Translations under genes and position numbers: made by a program
Shown: piece after piece, positions 4,779-5,413 of the stretch
Numbering within the stretch: position 1 is the first letter of the stretch
Layout of the letters: every line of letters begins with the position of its first letter
Origin: an uncultured Lacibacter sp.
GTDB lineage: Bacteria; Bacteroidota; Bacteroidia; Chitinophagales; Chitinophagaceae
Direction of reading: 5' to 3'
Length of the DNA: 5,413 nt
NCBI RefSeq assembly: GCF_946479605.1
Contig: NZ_CAMLGT010000254.1
Location: 1 to 5,413 of the forward strand
The notes under the pieces: model-generated
The model's database searches: none
Told to the model about the DNA's origin: nothing
Seen by the model: only the letters and a program-made list of their open reading frames with translations

Positions 4779-5413
4779 AATGCGATACATTTTCCAATGA
4801 ACCAGGTTCATGTTTATGCCGGAACATAATAGCAAACAATATCGCCACCACTAACGCATATCCTGCAAATGCAAGCCAGGTGCCATGCCAGTTTGTGCTT
4901 CCATCTGTATTAATGTAATAGCTATTGATAACGTAGCCACTTACTTTACTGCCTAACCATGCCCCTACTCCATTCGTCATCATCATAAACAGACCTTGTG
5001 CACTGGAACGTATTGTATGATCAGTAGTAGTTTCAATGAACAAAGAGCCTGAAATATTAAAAAAGTCAAAGGCCATACCATACACAATACAGGAAAGAAT
5101 AATCAATGCTGTACCAAGTATGGAAGGATCTCCATAGGCAAATAAACCAAAACGCAATACCCATGCAAACATCGAGATCAGCATCACCGTTTTAATACCA
5201 AACCTTCGCAGGAAAAACGGAATAGCAAGAATGAACAATGTTTCAGAAATCTGCGAAATGGATATTATGATTGTAGAATACTTTACCACAAACGAATCTT
5301 TATATTCCGGCACTGCTTCAAACCCACTCAAAAAAGAATCGCCATACATATTGGTGAGTTGCAACGCTGCACCCAAAAACATGGAGAAGATGAAGAATAA
5401 GGCGGTTTTATAA
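4777..5413 (-). CDS. nupG: NupG-type nucleoside:H+ symporter (MFS), N-terminal half cut by window edge
   Basis: This is the C-terminal half of an inner-membrane major facilitator transporter of the nucleoside:H+ symporter family, which imports nucleosides with protons. The frame stays open to the right edge (211 residues visible against about 418 for E. coli NupG), so the Met at 5380-5382 is internal. Numbering from that Met, hydrophobic segments lie at about 33-58, 63-83, 88-112, 127-152 and 167-187. The stretch around SISQISETLFILAIPFF and the C-terminal VSH are close to E. coli NupG as I remember it. NupG uridine-contact residues Gln225, Asn228, Gln261, Glu264 and Asp323 fall at Gln8, Asn11, Gln44, Glu47 and Asp106 with a constant offset of 217, which supports nucleoside specificity. 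The close relative XapB (xanthosine permease) cannot be excluded. The promoter is off the window; transcription ends at the shared terminator. Confidence 0.9.
   Translation of the reverse strand, partial: YKTALFFIFSMFLGAALQLTNMYGDSFLSGFEAVPEYKDSFVVKYSTIIISISQISETLFILAIPFFLRRFGIKTVMLISMFAWVLRFGLFAYGDPSILGTALIILSCIVYGMAFDFFNISGSLFIETTTDHTIRSSAQGLFMMMTNGVGAWLGSKVSGYVINSYYINTDGSTNWHGTWLAFAGYALVVAILFAIMFRHKHEPGSLENVSH

Noticed and set aside
5231..5413. Plus-strand 60-codon frame at the right edge
   Set aside because: It is antisense to the NupG-type permease, whose substrate-contact residues are conserved in the other strand.

Overview
The window looks like ordinary chromosome from a member of the Bacteroidota, most likely Chitinophagaceae or a close relative. 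Three things point there: start regions lack Shine-Dalgarno sequences, there are good matches to the Bacteroidota -7 promoter element TAnnTTTG, and the proteins have Bacteroidota-type sequences. This placement is inferred from pattern and was not tested by a search.

Layout: the 3' part of ispE (isoprenoid kinase, +, cut by the left edge) runs convergently into a VOC/glyoxalase-fold dioxygenase-like gene (-). A 178-bp divergent region follows, then rocD (ornithine aminotransferase, +) and glnS (glutaminyl-tRNA synthetase, +). glnS appears to have its own promoter. A strong bidirectional terminator separates glnS from a convergent NupG-type nucleoside permease gene (-, cut by the right edge). 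The five genes are housekeeping or metabolic (isoprenoid precursors, arginine/ornithine to glutamate, tRNA charging, nucleoside uptake) and do not form a single pathway or an obvious operon. Intergenic gaps are all under 200 bp.

The unusual feature is a set of degenerate tandem repeats, all with a strict 7-nt period but each with a different 7-nt word. They lie in ispE (88-150), in the ispE/VOC gap (864-898), in the rocD leader (1524-1558) and, as two opposed arms forming a large imperfect hairpin, in the rocD/glnS gap (2806-2893). The ispE array is nine units (63 bp, 21 codons), starts and ends on codon boundaries, and is read through as a 21-residue hydrophilic insertion in an otherwise intact enzyme. 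Arrays in the rocD leader and the glnS upstream region also produce misleading in-frame upstream ATGs; the likely true starts are 1564 and 2935. These arrays, with a dyad in the rocD leader, are the part of the window most worth following up. No defence system, insertion sequence, tRNA, rRNA or CRISPR array is visible.
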